A stretch of DNA of 64,000 bases, from assembly GCF_014202475.1 (NCBI RefSeq), contig NZ_JACHGV010000001.1:986186-1050185 (forward strand), written 5' to 3'. A program made the position numbers and the translations under genes. The notes beneath the pieces are model-generated. The model saw nothing but the letters and a program-made list of their open reading frames with translations, was not told where the DNA came from and made no database searches. How positions within the stretch are numbered: position 1 is the first letter of the stretch; the number at the start of each line of letters is the position of its first letter. The stretch is from Streptomyces paradoxus (GTDB taxonomy: Bacteria; Actinomycetota; Actinomycetes; Streptomycetales; Streptomycetaceae). Below are positions 1 through 10,723 of the stretch, one piece after another.

Positions 1-160
1 AGACCGGCCGCAGCACTGCGGCGACCACCGCGCGCAGCCGCTGTTCGACGAGGTTGAGCCAGATGTAGGCCCGGCCGGCCCGCTGGGCGCGGGTGCGCAC
101 CTCGCGCCAGGCGTCGGCGTCCCAGTCCAGTTCCGGGCCGATCGAACCCGTCGCGTCCAT
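1..160 (-). CDS. N-terminal fragment, possible Swt1-type HEPN domain protein (partial)
   Basis: Reading leftwards from the ATG at 160 gives an open frame of 53 codons that runs off the window, beginning MDATGSIGPELDWDADAW. A charged helix follows, with motifs RTRAQRAGRAYIWLNLVEQR and LRAVVAAVL. This start resembles streptomycete proteins annotated as Swt1-family HEPN domain proteins; I recognise it from memory of the family only. A GTG six codons upstream (176-178) is an alternative start. The rest of the gene is outside the window, so function cannot be judged. The 198 bases between it and the next gene contain TTGACA on the minus strand (293-298), but I see no convincing -10 box. Confidence 0.5.
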   Translation of the reverse strand, partial: MDATGSIGPELDWDADAWREVRTRAQRAGRAYIWLNLVEQRLRAVVAAVLRPV

Positions 161-358
161 CGGCCGCGCCAGGGACACGGCACCGGTCGGGACGTCTGTG
201 GAGTTCCCCTCGTGACCCTCGTCACCAGGGGGCAGCTCCAGCCCTCCCGAGCCCACCCGCGCACCGCCTTCCGCTCCCCCGAGCACTCCCCTTGTCAACG
301 ATCAAGGAAGGGTACTCCGGGAGCGGTCGGCGGTGCAGCCGGATGGGCAGGGTCGATC

Positions 359-1681
359 TCAACGGCGGGGCCGCCAGTGCCCGTTCTGCCGGCCGAGCTC
401 GGCCGGAGTGAGCGGATTCATGGCGGTGACGTCGCGCGGGGCGATGGAGAAGCCCTGCCAGTGGACGGGCATGGGCTGCTGGTCCTCGTCCCGGGCTATG
501 TGGTGGAAGCCGATGTTCATCCAGACCACCGGGTGGGTCAGGGTCTGTCCGTTCACCCACTTGTCGACGGACTTCCCGGCTCCGGGGCCGCAGTTGCCGG
601 GGTTGTGGCTGGCGAACAGTTCGCACTTGTTGTACTGCGTGACGTACAGGTCGTGCTTGGTGTAGCTGCGGCCCGGGTACTTGGTGGTGGGTCCGGGGAC
701 GATCTCGTAGGAGCGCGCGTGTCCGTCCTTGTTCTTGCCGGTCGCGCTGACCATGCGCCACCAGCGGTAGTTCTTGCTGTCCCCGGCCAGTTCCCTGGTC
801 ACCTTGGTGCGGGTGGTCTTGGTGGTGGGGGCGCGCTGGCCCCGGGTGGGCGCGCTGACGGTGGAGTCGTACTGCTCGACCTTGTTCTTCGTGGAGCCGT
901 CCAGGGCGAAGTCGAGCCGCCAGAAGGCGTTGTGGCTGTGGCTGGTGGACTTGGCGCTCGCGCCCTTGCCGATGGGCCAGCCGCGGCCGTCACCGGCGTC
1001 GTAGTCGTCCCAGGACAGGCTGCCGGTGGCGCCGACGTTCATGGTGATGGCGCCGTCGTCCTGGAAGCGCCACTCGGTCATGTACTCGTACCAGCCAACC
1101 TGGTTGACCGTGTAGACGAGGAGGTCCTTGCCCTGGGCCTGGAAGACCTTGTTCGCGGTGTCGCCCTGCATGCGGTAGGCGTGGCCCCGGGAGCGGGTCG
1201 TGGTGCACAGGCCCTTGACGTTCGGGTCCTCGTTCCAGGAGTCCGGGACCTTGACGGTCTTGATGGTGCCGCCGGGGCACTCGCCCGGCGCCAGGTTCAT
1301 CAGGCCCTGGGCGAAGTCGAAGCCGGTGAGGTCGTCGTACTCGATGTTGCCGTCGTCGTAAGGGACGTGGATCTGGCCGAGCCGGGCGCTGTTGAGGACC
1401 CTGATCGGTTTGGGCTCGCCCTTGGGCTGGTACGAGATCTTCTCCAGCACGAGGCCGGCCTTGCCGTCGTAGCGCCAGCACATCCGCCAGGTGGTTCCGG
1501 AGGAGAGCTTCTGCTCGATGCGGTAGGCGGCGCTGCAGTCGGCGGCCGCCGCGGCGGCGGGGGCGGCCTTCGGCTGGGCGGTGGCCGGTCCCGCGCCGGC
1601 CGTGGCGCCCGCGGCCAGCGCGGCCACGGTCAGGCCCGCGGCCGCCCGGGTGCGGGCCTTGGTGGTGCTGTTCACGCGCAT
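359..1681 (-). CDS. Secreted copper amine oxidase, catalytic subunit (TynA C-domain-like)
   Basis: 440 aa with a Sec-type signal peptide (residues 1-35, ending near ATAQP). The mature part corresponds only to the C-terminal catalytic domain of copper amine oxidases, which normally exceed 600 residues. Family marks can be followed in order: the substrate-base Asp in GFDFAQGL (D122), a cysteine pair C135/C159 matching the conserved disulfide, the cofactor site VGWYEY (195-200), the copper ligands in SHSHNAFWRLDF (H248, H250), and the third ligand region GFHHIAR (393-394) before MPVHWQGF. The cofactor tyrosine is retained as Y198, but the usual Asn before it is Trp and the following Asp is Glu. 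The missing N-terminal domains appear to be encoded by the next gene upstream (1740-2570, same strand, 58 bases away). It probably oxidises primary amines outside the cell. Known annotations call similar proteins tyramine oxidase subunit B. Confidence 0.8.
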   Translation of the reverse strand: MRVNSTTKARTRAAAGLTVAALAAGATAGAGPATAQPKAAPAAAAAADCSAAYRIEQKLSSGTTWRMCWRYDGKAGLVLEKISYQPKGEPKPIRVLNSARLGQIHVPYDDGNIEYDDLTGFDFAQGLMNLAPGECPGGTIKTVKVPDSWNEDPNVKGLCTTTRSRGHAYRMQGDTANKVFQAQGKDLLVYTVNQVGWYEYMTEWRFQDDGAITMNVGATGSLSWDDYDAGDGRGWPIGKGASAKSTSHSHNAFWRLDFALDGSTKNKVEQYDSTVSAPTRGQRAPTTKTTRTKVTRELAGDSKNYRWWRMVSATGKNKDGHARSYEIVPGPTTKYPGRSYTKHDLYVTQYNKCELFASHNPGNCGPGAGKSVDKWVNGQTLTHPVVWMNIGFHHIARDEDQQPMPVHWQGFSIAPRDVTAMNPLTPAELGRQNGHWRPRR

Positions 1682-1739
1682 GACGAGATGACTCCCTGAC
1701 GAGGAGGAGCGGGGTGGACGGGTGAGCGAGGAGGGTGGG

Positions 1740-2570
1740 TCAGCGGTCGAGCCGGGCGACCTTGCGGGCGCTCAGGTCGATCACCAGCTGACGGGCGTCG
1801 ACCCACGGGCCGTTCTTGATCTTCGGGAACAGCCGGACGCAGCGGTGCTCCCCGCATTTGTCGAGCACGGCGGGCTGGGCGCCCGGCGCGGCCCGGTAGA
1901 CGGCTCCGCTGAGCTGGAGCTGGTCCGGGGAGGTGAGCGTCTTGCCGGTGGCGTCCTTGTAGTCGGCCTCGAGGCCCGAGCCGAGCGGGTCGGCGATCAG
2001 GAGAGCGGCCGCCTCGGCCTTCTCGGCGCGGCTCAGGGGCGGCTGGACGCCGTGCTGGGTGCCGGTCGCCACCACCTTGCCGGTGCCGAGGTCGACGGTC
2101 CGGGTGACGAGGGTGTCGTCCCGGTAGTCGTAGAACGTCACGTCGGCCCGGCGGGGCGCGTCCGGCTCGCCGACCTCGTCGGCCTCGGGTTCGGCGAGGT
2201 CGACGCCGAGGGGCTGCGGACCGCGGTCCCCGTCCACGTTCTCACTGCTGCGGAACAGCTGCCGGCTGAGAGCGATCTTCTCGGCCCGCTCCAGCTCGTC
2301 GTCGGTCAGCGGATCGCGGCCCTCGCCCCGCTGCCCTTCGGCGGGCGCCGCCTCGACGACCCCCGGCGCCACGGCCCGGCCGCCGGCCGCCGCATCGCCG
2401 GCCCCCGCGGCACCGGACTCCTGCGGGACGGACTGCCCCGCCCGGGTCCCGTTGTCGTCCGCTCCCGCCGTGCCCGGCAGGGTCACCGCCACCATCACGG
2501 CGGTCCCGGCCACCGCGATGGCCGTACCGGCCACCATCTTGCCCAGGTGGCGGTGCACTATGTTGCGCAC
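1740..2570 (-). CDS. Secreted protein resembling amine oxidase N-terminal domains (probable partner subunit)
   Basis: 276 aa. The N-terminus MRNIVHRHLGKMVAGTAIA followed by a hydrophobic stretch and PGTAGAD is a signal peptide, and residues 40-85 are an Ala/Gly-rich linker. From residue 86 the pattern DPLTDDELERAEKIAL, then RRADVTFYDYRDDTLVTRTV and DLGTGKVV, resembles the N2/N3 domains of copper amine oxidases, which carry no catalytic residues. The C-terminal part has a cysteine pair in DKCGEHRCVRLFPK. It is transcribed just ahead of the catalytic gene (359-1681). The simplest reading is that the two polypeptides together make the architecture of a conventional single-chain amine oxidase. 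That pairing is inference; similar genes are often annotated only as hypothetical or Tat-signal proteins. Confidence 0.65.
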   Translation of the reverse strand: MRNIVHRHLGKMVAGTAIAVAGTAVMVAVTLPGTAGADDNGTRAGQSVPQESGAAGAGDAAAGGRAVAPGVVEAAPAEGQRGEGRDPLTDDELERAEKIALSRQLFRSSENVDGDRGPQPLGVDLAEPEADEVGEPDAPRRADVTFYDYRDDTLVTRTVDLGTGKVVATGTQHGVQPPLSRAEKAEAAALLIADPLGSGLEADYKDATGKTLTSPDQLQLSGAVYRAAPGAQPAVLDKCGEHRCVRLFPKIKNGPWVDARQLVIDLSARKVARLDR

Positions 2571-2626
2571 ATCTTCCCCCTACTCCCCCAAGGGCCCCGG
2601 GAGTATGCGTCAGCCCCAAGAGTTCG

Positions 2627-2641
2627 GCATACCGCGTATGC
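2627..2641. promoter_or_regulatory. Perfect 15-bp palindrome in the divergent amine oxidase / glgX promoter region
   Basis: GCATAC-CGC-GTATGC is a perfect inverted repeat with 6-bp arms and a 3-base centre. It lies 57-71 bases upstream of the amine oxidase partner gene and 111-125 bases upstream of the debranching enzyme ATG, in the only intergenic space that can hold both promoters. The size and position fit a repressor or activator site, but no regulator in the window is an obvious match. Confidence 0.4.
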
Positions 2642-2751
2642 ACTGGTCACTCGGTAAGAGGGAGATAAGTCATAGGAGGTTCCCTCACTTTCGGGGAGAC
2701 TCGGGACCAAGGCGTCCCCACCGGCGCCGCACACCTGAAAGAGTCGTATCC

Positions 2752-4884
<2,133 letters not shown>

Positions 4885-4897
4885 CCGCCCGGCGCGT

Positions 4898-4935
4898 GCG
4901 CGTCGCCCCGGAAGCCACTCGTCCGGGCGACGCGC
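4898..4935 (+). terminator. Hairpin between glgX and treY
   Basis: The arms at 4898-4908 and 4925-4935 pair over 11 bp (core CGCGTCGCCC/GGGCGACGCG) around a 16-base loop. There is no T-tract, as is common for Streptomyces terminators. It starts 14 bases after the glgX stop and could partly separate glgX from treY. Confidence 0.55.
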
Positions 4936-4991
4936 GGCGCACCTGGCGCGGGGGATGACACGAACGGCGGCGGGGCGGGTACGTACGTTCC

Positions 4992-7361
4992 ATGACACCT
5001 GAGCGACTTGACCCGGTGGTGCCCACGGCCACGTACCGGCTGCAGCTGCAGCCCGAGTTCCCGTTCGGAGCAGCCGCGGCCGTCGTGCCGTACCTGGCCT
5101 CGCTCGGCGTCTCGCATCTGCACCTGTCTCCCGTCCTGGAGGCCGTGCCGGGCTCGACGCACGGCTACGACGTCGTCGACCACGCGCGCGTGCGCGAGGA
5201 GCTGGGCGGCGAGGAGGGGCTGCGGGCCCTGGCGCGCACCGCGCGCGAGCACGGGCTCGGGCTGGTGGTGGACATCGTCCCGAACCACATGGCCATGGCC
5301 CCGCGCCACAACCGCGCCCTGTGGGAGGTGCTGCGCGAGGGCCCGAAGTCGCCGTACGCGCGGTGGTTCGACATCGACTGGGAGGCGCAGGACGGCCAGG
5401 TGCTGCTGCCGGTCCTCGGCGGACCGCTGGGCGAGGTGCTCGACGAGCTGCGCGTCGACGGTGACGTGCTGCGCTACTACGACCACGTCCTCCCGCTGCG
5501 CGAGGGCACCGAGGACCTGCCGCTGCCGCATCTGCTGGACGCCCAGTGGTACCGCCCGGTGTGGTGGCGGCTGGCCCGGACCGAGCTCAACTACCGGCGG
5601 TTCTTCAGCATCTCGGAGCTCATCGGGGTGCGGGTGGAGGACCCGGAGGTGTTCGAGGCCACTCACGACAAGATCCTCGAACTGCTGCACGAGGGCGTGA
5701 TCGACGGACTGCGCATCGACCACCCCGACGGGCTCGCCGATCCCGACGGCTACCTCCGGCGGCTGCACGAGGCGACCGGGGGCCGCTGGACGGTCGTGGA
5801 GAAGATCCTGGCCGACGGTGAGCACCTGCCGGCGTCCTGGCCCGTCGCGGGGACCACCGGCTACGACGCCCTGCGGCAGGTGGACGGGGTCTTCATGGAC
5901 CCGGCCGGGTTCGGGGACCTGCTCGGGCGCTACCGGCGCTTCGCGGCTCCGCAGACGGACCGGGGCGGGCAGTGGGACGCGACGGTGCGGCGGGCGGCGT
6001 ACAAGGTCCTCACGCACGAGCTGGCGACCGAGACCGAGCGCCTGACACGGGTGGCGGCCCGGCTGTGCGCGACCTCGCCGGAGCCGGCGCTGCGCGACCG
6101 CGCGCCCTGGGCGCTGCGCACCGCGCTCCAGGAGCTCCTGGTCCGCCTGGAGGTCTACCGGCCCTACGAGTCCGTGGACGCCGCGTCCGTGGTGACCCAG
6201 GAGGCCGCGGCCGAGGCCCGGCAGGCCTTCACCGTGCCCGAGGAGGCCGGTGCGGTGGACGTCGTACGGGACCTGGTGCTGGGGCGGTACGGCGACGGGC
6301 CCGCGCAGTTGGAGTTCCGGACGCGGTTCGCGCAGACCTCGTCGGCGCTGCGGGCCAAGTCGGTGGAGGACACGGCGTTCTACCGGTACGTGCCGCTGTT
6401 GTCGGCGACCGAGGTGGGCGGCAATCCGGGCGCTCCCGCGCTGCCGCCGGAGGAGTTCCACGCGTACTGCGCGCGCGTGCAGCGCGACTGGCCCGCCACC
6501 GGGACGGTGGCCACCACGCACGACACCAAGCGCAGTGCCGACGTCCGGGCGGCGCTGCAGGTGCTCACCGAGTGCCCGGAGCGCTGGGCGGACGTCCTGG
6601 CGGAGGTGACCCGCACCGGGGAGGGGGTGCCGGACGCCCAACTGGCGTGGGCGGCCTGGCAGACGGTGTTCGGCCTCGGCCCGGCGTCCGGGGTGCGGGA
6701 GCGGGTGCAGGGGGCGCTGCTGAAGCACGTGCGGGAGGCGGGCCTGTACACGAGCTGGACCGAGCAGGAGCCGCCGTACGAGGAGGCGGTGGAGCGGTTC
6801 GTGGCGGCCGGGCCGTGCGGGGCGCCGGGCGAGCGGGTCGCCGCGTTCCGGGAGTCGCTGGCGCCCTACATCCGGGCCAACGTACTGGGCACCGCCCTGG
6901 TGCAGCTGACGATGCCGGGCGTCCCGGACGTCTACCAGGGCACGGAGGCCGAGTACCGGGCGCTGGTCGACCCGGACAACCGGCGGGCGGTGGACTTCCC
7001 GCCCGCGGAGTCCGGCGGCACGTCCGGGGAGAAGGCGGCGGTGACCCGGGCGGCGCTGGGGCTGCGGGCCCGGCGGCCCGACGTCTTCGGCGACACGGCG
7101 ACGTACATGCCGTTGCCGGCCGAGGGACCGGCGGCGGCCCACTGCCTGGCGTTCGTCCGCTCCGGCGCGGTGCTGACGGCCGTGACGCGCCTGTCCCTGC
7201 GGCTCACGGAGTCGGGCGGCTGGCAGGACACGCGCCTGCCCCTGCCTCCGGGCCGCTGGGCGGACGCGCTGGACCCGGGGCGGGAGTTCACCGGGCACGC
7301 GCGCGTGGCGGAACTGTTCGCGGGGCTGCCGGTGGCGTTGCTGGAGAGGGTGGACGACTGA
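4992..7361 (+). CDS. treY: Maltooligosyl trehalose synthase
   Basis: 789 aa, usual length. It isomerises the reducing-end alpha-1,4 linkage of a maltooligosaccharide to alpha,alpha-1,1, making maltooligosyl trehalose in the cytoplasm. The N-terminus PTATYRLQLQPEFPF and the stretch HLHLSPVLEAVPGSTHGYDV are typical of TreY. VVDIVPNHMA is GH13 region I. The likely catalytic residues are Asp243 in DGLRIDHPDG, Glu270 in TVVEKILA and Asp511 in TTHDTKRSADVRA, the last being a TreY hallmark. LTMPGVPDVYQGTE lies near the C-terminal end of the barrel. It follows glgX, and its partner TreZ is encoded about 4 kb downstream on the same strand. Confidence 0.95.
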   Translation: MTPERLDPVVPTATYRLQLQPEFPFGAAAAVVPYLASLGVSHLHLSPVLEAVPGSTHGYDVVDHARVREELGGEEGLRALARTAREHGLGLVVDIVPNHMAMAPRHNRALWEVLREGPKSPYARWFDIDWEAQDGQVLLPVLGGPLGEVLDELRVDGDVLRYYDHVLPLREGTEDLPLPHLLDAQWYRPVWWRLARTELNYRRFFSISELIGVRVEDPEVFEATHDKILELLHEGVIDGLRIDHPDGLADPDGYLRRLHEATGGRWTVVEKILADGEHLPASWPVAGTTGYDALRQVDGVFMDPAGFGDLLGRYRRFAAPQTDRGGQWDATVRRAAYKVLTHELATETERLTRVAARLCATSPEPALRDRAPWALRTALQELLVRLEVYRPYESVDAASVVTQEAAAEARQAFTVPEEAGAVDVVRDLVLGRYGDGPAQLEFRTRFAQTSSALRAKSVEDTAFYRYVPLLSATEVGGNPGAPALPPEEFHAYCARVQRDWPATGTVATTHDTKRSADVRAALQVLTECPERWADVLAEVTRTGEGVPDAQLAWAAWQTVFGLGPASGVRERVQGALLKHVREAGLYTSWTEQEPPYEEAVERFVAAGPCGAPGERVAAFRESLAPYIRANVLGTALVQLTMPGVPDVYQGTEAEYRALVDPDNRRAVDFPPAESGGTSGEKAAVTRAALGLRARRPDVFGDTATYMPLPAEGPAAAHCLAFVRSGAVLTAVTRLSLRLTESGGWQDTRLPLPPGRWADALDPGREFTGHARVAELFAGLPVALLERVDD

Positions 7362-7363
7362 GC

Positions 7364-7831
7364 TCAGGCGACCGCTGAGCCGCCCTCGGAGCAGTCCTCG
7401 TAGGCGGGCCGGGGGGCTCGGGGGCGCGGCCAGGCCGTCCGCAGCAGGTCGACGAACCGCTGCGCCGCGCCGGTCGGCGGCAGGCGCGAGAAGACCGTCA
7501 GTGTGCGTCTCCAGGCCGGGTCGGGCGTGAGGACGACGCAGCCCCCGCCGACCGCGCCGCGGACCAGGTGGGCCGGCGCGACGCGGACACCGACACCGGC
7601 CGCGGCCATCCGTACCGCCGTCGAGGTGTGCTCGGTGAACACGGCGTGCGCGGGGTGAAACCCGCGCGGCCACGCCCGGTCGAGGAAGCGCTCGCCGTGG
7701 ACGACGGGCTCCATGGCGCAGCGCACCCAGGGCCGGTCGGCCAGCTCCGGCAGCGTCACCGTCGCCCGGCCCGCGAAGCGGTCGTCGAGGCGTTCCTCAC
7801 CTCGGCAGGGCTGGGGCTGCACCAGCAATAG
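7364..7831 (-). pseudogene. Remnant of a LysR-type regulator (C-terminal effector domain only)
   Basis: About 155 codons read as the second half of a LysR substrate-binding domain: DDRFAGRATVTLPELADRPW, then VFTEHTSTAVRMAAAGVGV and VLTPDPAWRRTLTVFSRLP. The N-terminal winged helix-turn-helix and the first part of the effector domain are absent. The frame stays open to 7888, but that added segment (MSRAPWGRLPGAPG...) has no LysR character. The fragment ends 2 bases from the treY stop, convergent to it. I infer a decayed gene with its 5' half deleted; a short expressed protein cannot be excluded. Confidence 0.6.
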
Positions 7832-7932
7832 GCGGCCGCCGGTGCTTCCGGGCGCCCCCGGGAGCCTCCCCCACGGCGCCCTTGACACCGCACCACGGCC
7901 GTGGGGTACTGCGATGGCGAACTCGGGCGGAT

Positions 7933-9192
7933 GTGACGGGGGTGAGTGTCCTGCCGGAGCTGCGCTACCCGACGGTGACCGAACAGGTCTCTGCTGCCCG
8001 GGCGTTGACCGCTCAGCGTCCCGGCGTGTGCACCCTGCGGCAGGTGGGTACCTCGCGAGCGGGCAGGCCCCTGCACCTGCTGTCCGTGGGCCGCGCCCAC
8101 CGCGCCGTACTGGTGGTGGCCGGTGCCCACGCCAACGAGCCGACCGGCTCCTGCACCCTGCTGGCGCTCGCCCGGCGGGTCCTGGAGCAACGGGAGCTGC
8201 GCGACGGCATCTCCTGGCACTTCCTGCTGTGCGCGGACCCCGACGGGGCGAGCCTGCACGTGACGCCGGCGCCGCGCAGCCTGTACGACTACCACCTCGG
8301 TTTCTTCCGGCCCGCGGGCCCGGAGCAGCCCGAGTGGGCGCCGTCCGTGCTGCCGCCGGACCGGCTGCCGCCCGAGACCCGGGCCCTGACCGGCGTCATC
8401 GACGAACTGCGCCCCTATCTGCAGGTCACCCTGCACGGCACGGACCTGGGCGGCAGCTGGGTGCAGCTGACGAAGGACGTGCCGGGGCTCGCCGAGCCGT
8501 TCGCGAAGTCCGCGGCGGAGCTGCACATCCCGGTGGAGACCGGCGCGTCGGACGCCGCGGGCTGGCCCGCGTCCGGGCCGGGCGTGCACGTCATGCCCGC
8601 GCCGGGGGTCGGCCCGGCGTACCCGAGCCTGCCGGACGACGCGCGGCACAGCACCTGGTACCACGCCCACCGCTACGGCGGGCTGACCGCGGTGGTCGAG
8701 GTGCCGATGTGGGCGAGCGACCTGGTGGACGACCCGGCTCCGCATCCCGCTCCGGCGGCGGCGATCGGGCGGCTGGCGCGCCGGCTCCAGCGCGACGCGC
8801 TGGAGGTGACGCGGGTTCTCGACGGTGCGCTGCCCCGGCTGGCCGAGCTGGACGGGCCGTTGCTGCGGGCCGCCCGGTGGGGGCTGGAGCTGGTGCCGGG
8901 TCTGGCCTCCGACCTGGTCCACACCCCGCCCGCCGACCTCACCCGGGCGTACGTCGGCAGCGTGGACGCGTTCGTGCGCCGCGTGCCGCTGCGGGCGGCG
9001 GCCATGCTGCTGCGGGTGCTGCGCGGGACGGATGACGAGGCGGCGAAGCAGCTGGAGGAGCTCGTCTCGACCTGGAGCGACGCCTTCGCGGAGCGCTTCC
9101 GCGCCCGCTGGGTGCCCTTGGAGCACCAGGTGGAGCACCAGTCCCGCACGGTCGTCGGGGCGGCGCTGCACGCGCGCGAGAGGGCGTCGTGA
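7933..9192 (+). CDS. M14-family zinc carboxypeptidase
   Basis: About 419 aa. Zinc metallopeptidase of the carboxypeptidase A/M14 fold. The first metal motif is in VVAGAHANEPTGS (H66, E69), the third ligand is in LQVTLHGTD (H168), and the likely general base is Glu256 in TAVVEVPMW. There is no clear signal peptide, so it is probably cytoplasmic. The start is uncertain. I chose the GTG at 7933 because the paralogue at 9194-10525 aligns from LPELRYPTV onward; an ATG at 7882 and a GTG at 7942 are alternatives. TTGACA at 7882-7887 would fit a promoter upstream of 7933. The paralogue is convergent, with one base between the stop codons. Confidence 0.75.
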   Translation: MTGVSVLPELRYPTVTEQVSAARALTAQRPGVCTLRQVGTSRAGRPLHLLSVGRAHRAVLVVAGAHANEPTGSCTLLALARRVLEQRELRDGISWHFLLCADPDGASLHVTPAPRSLYDYHLGFFRPAGPEQPEWAPSVLPPDRLPPETRALTGVIDELRPYLQVTLHGTDLGGSWVQLTKDVPGLAEPFAKSAAELHIPVETGASDAAGWPASGPGVHVMPAPGVGPAYPSLPDDARHSTWYHAHRYGGLTAVVEVPMWASDLVDDPAPHPAPAAAIGRLARRLQRDALEVTRVLDGALPRLAELDGPLLRAARWGLELVPGLASDLVHTPPADLTRAYVGSVDAFVRRVPLRAAAMLLRVLRGTDDEAAKQLEELVSTWSDAFAERFRARWVPLEHQVEHQSRTVVGAALHARERAS

Positions 9193-9193
9193 C

Positions 9194-10525
9194 CTAGTCC
9201 CGCTGCATCGGCACCGGCTCGCCCGAGCCGGAGCACGCTCGCGCGCGGCGCCCGGCCAGTTCGAACGCGGCGAGCACCACGCGGGCCTGGTACTCGGCCT
9301 GGCGGGCCACCGGGATCCAGCGCGCCCCGCAGCCGTCGCGGTAGTCGGCGCACCACTGGTCGATCAGCCGGTCCAGCTCCGGAAGCGCCCCCGCCGGGTC
9401 GCGGCCGGCGGCCCGGACCAGCTGGTGCAGCAGCCCCGCCGTGCGCAGCGCCAGCCGGCGCCCGGAGATGCGCAGGGCGACCAGGTGGGCGGTGCTGAGG
9501 GGCGGCAGGGGATGAGCCGGGCTGTCGCCGGTGTCGGGATCCCAGGCGTCGGCGAGGCCGGGGCAGACCAGGAGGTAGTCGCCGACGGGGGCGAGCAGGC
9601 GGGCCGCGTCGGGAACGGTGGCCAGGTGCGGCCGGATCCGGGTCAGCAGGTGCCGCAGGAGGTCCGTGTCGTGGCGCAGGGTGCGGCTGACGGTCCGGAG
9701 CACGGCGTCCCGGTCCGCGGGCGGGGAGCCGTCCGCCACGGCCGTCACGCCCCACATCGGCGCCTCGACGACCGCGGTGACGGTGCCGTGCCGGCAGGGG
9801 TGGAACCACGTGGACTCGACGGCGGCCTCCGTGATGGCCGCGGCCAGATCGGCCCGGCGCGGCGGCGGGATCCGGTAGACGGCGGGCCCGAGGCCGGGCC
9901 AGTACAGGGCGTCGTACGCGCCGAGTTCGCGGGGGATGCCGAGCCGGGCGGCGATGTGGGCGAGGCGCCGGTCGAAGCCCGGCAGGTCGTGGGTGAGCTC
10001 GACGAAGCCGCCGCCGATGTCGACGCCGTGCAGCGAGCACTGGAGGAAGGGGCGCAGTTCGTCCTGGAGGCCGAGCAGGGCGCGGGTCTCCGGCAGGGCC
10101 GCGCCGGCCGCGCCGTCGGGCAGCCACTCGGGCTGCTCCAGGAAGCCGGGCCGGAAGAAGTTCCGGATGTAGCGGCCGAGCGTGTAGGGGCCGGGCAGCC
10201 AGCCCTCGTTGCGGCGCGACCCGTCCGGGTCGAGGCACAGCAGCAGGTTCCAGGTGGCGTCGGCGCCCTCGGTGAGCCGCGGGTCGGCCAGGGCGCGCTC
10301 GGCCAGGCGCAGCACGGTGGCACCGCCCACCGGTTCGTTGGCGTGCGGGCCGGCGACGACCAGGGCCTGGCGGCTGCCGTGGCCGACGGAGAGCAGCCAC
10401 ATGGGGGTGCCGGCGCGGGAGGTGCCCACCCGGCGCAGCCGGGCGTCACGGGGGTGGCGGGCGACGAGGGCGGCGGCCCCGGCGCTCAGTTCGTCGACGG
10501 TCGGGTAGCGCAGGAGGGGCGGCAG
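9194..10525 (-). CDS. M14-family zinc carboxypeptidase, probable CTG start
   Basis: 443 aa if translation starts at the CTG at 10525. Homology to the neighbouring paralogue starts in that extension (RYPTVDEL versus RYPTVTEQ) and runs into VGTSRAGTP. The first GTG in the frame, at 10429, would therefore cut off about 32 conserved residues. The CTG is preceded by GGGGAGG with a 6-base spacer, and no ATG or GTG is available between. Metal and catalytic positions are retained: AGPHANEPVGG (H61, E64), CSLHGVD (H166) and VVEAPMW (E254). It is a cytoplasmic peptidase of unknown substrate, a divergent duplicate of the gene it meets tail to tail. Confidence 0.75.
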   Translation of the reverse strand: MPPLLRYPTVDELSAGAAALVARHPRDARLRRVGTSRAGTPMWLLSVGHGSRQALVVAGPHANEPVGGATVLRLAERALADPRLTEGADATWNLLLCLDPDGSRRNEGWLPGPYTLGRYIRNFFRPGFLEQPEWLPDGAAGAALPETRALLGLQDELRPFLQCSLHGVDIGGGFVELTHDLPGFDRRLAHIAARLGIPRELGAYDALYWPGLGPAVYRIPPPRRADLAAAITEAAVESTWFHPCRHGTVTAVVEAPMWGVTAVADGSPPADRDAVLRTVSRTLRHDTDLLRHLLTRIRPHLATVPDAARLLAPVGDYLLVCPGLADAWDPDTGDSPAHPLPPLSTAHLVALRISGRRLALRTAGLLHQLVRAAGRDPAGALPELDRLIDQWCADYRDGCGARWIPVARQAEYQARVVLAAFELAGRRARACSGSGEPVPMQRD

Positions 10526-10723
10526 GGCACACCTCCCCTATGCGTGCCGTCGGTTCACCAGGTGTGGATGGCGTACGCACAGTGAGTCACGACTTCGGGG
10601 GTACGTCAACACCGTGGACCGCACGGGGATTTCAGCCACCCTCACGGGACCGACTTTCGGTAATGCCCAGGCCAGAGCTGAGGCGTGGCTCCGTTTCCGG
10701 TCAGCCGGACGGCAGCCGGGACA

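Noticed and set aside
212..1699. Long plus-strand reading frame opposite the amine oxidase gene, Val/Gly/Ala-rich.
   Set aside because: It is the antisense shadow of a high-GC gene with clear family motifs on the other strand; it has no motif of its own.
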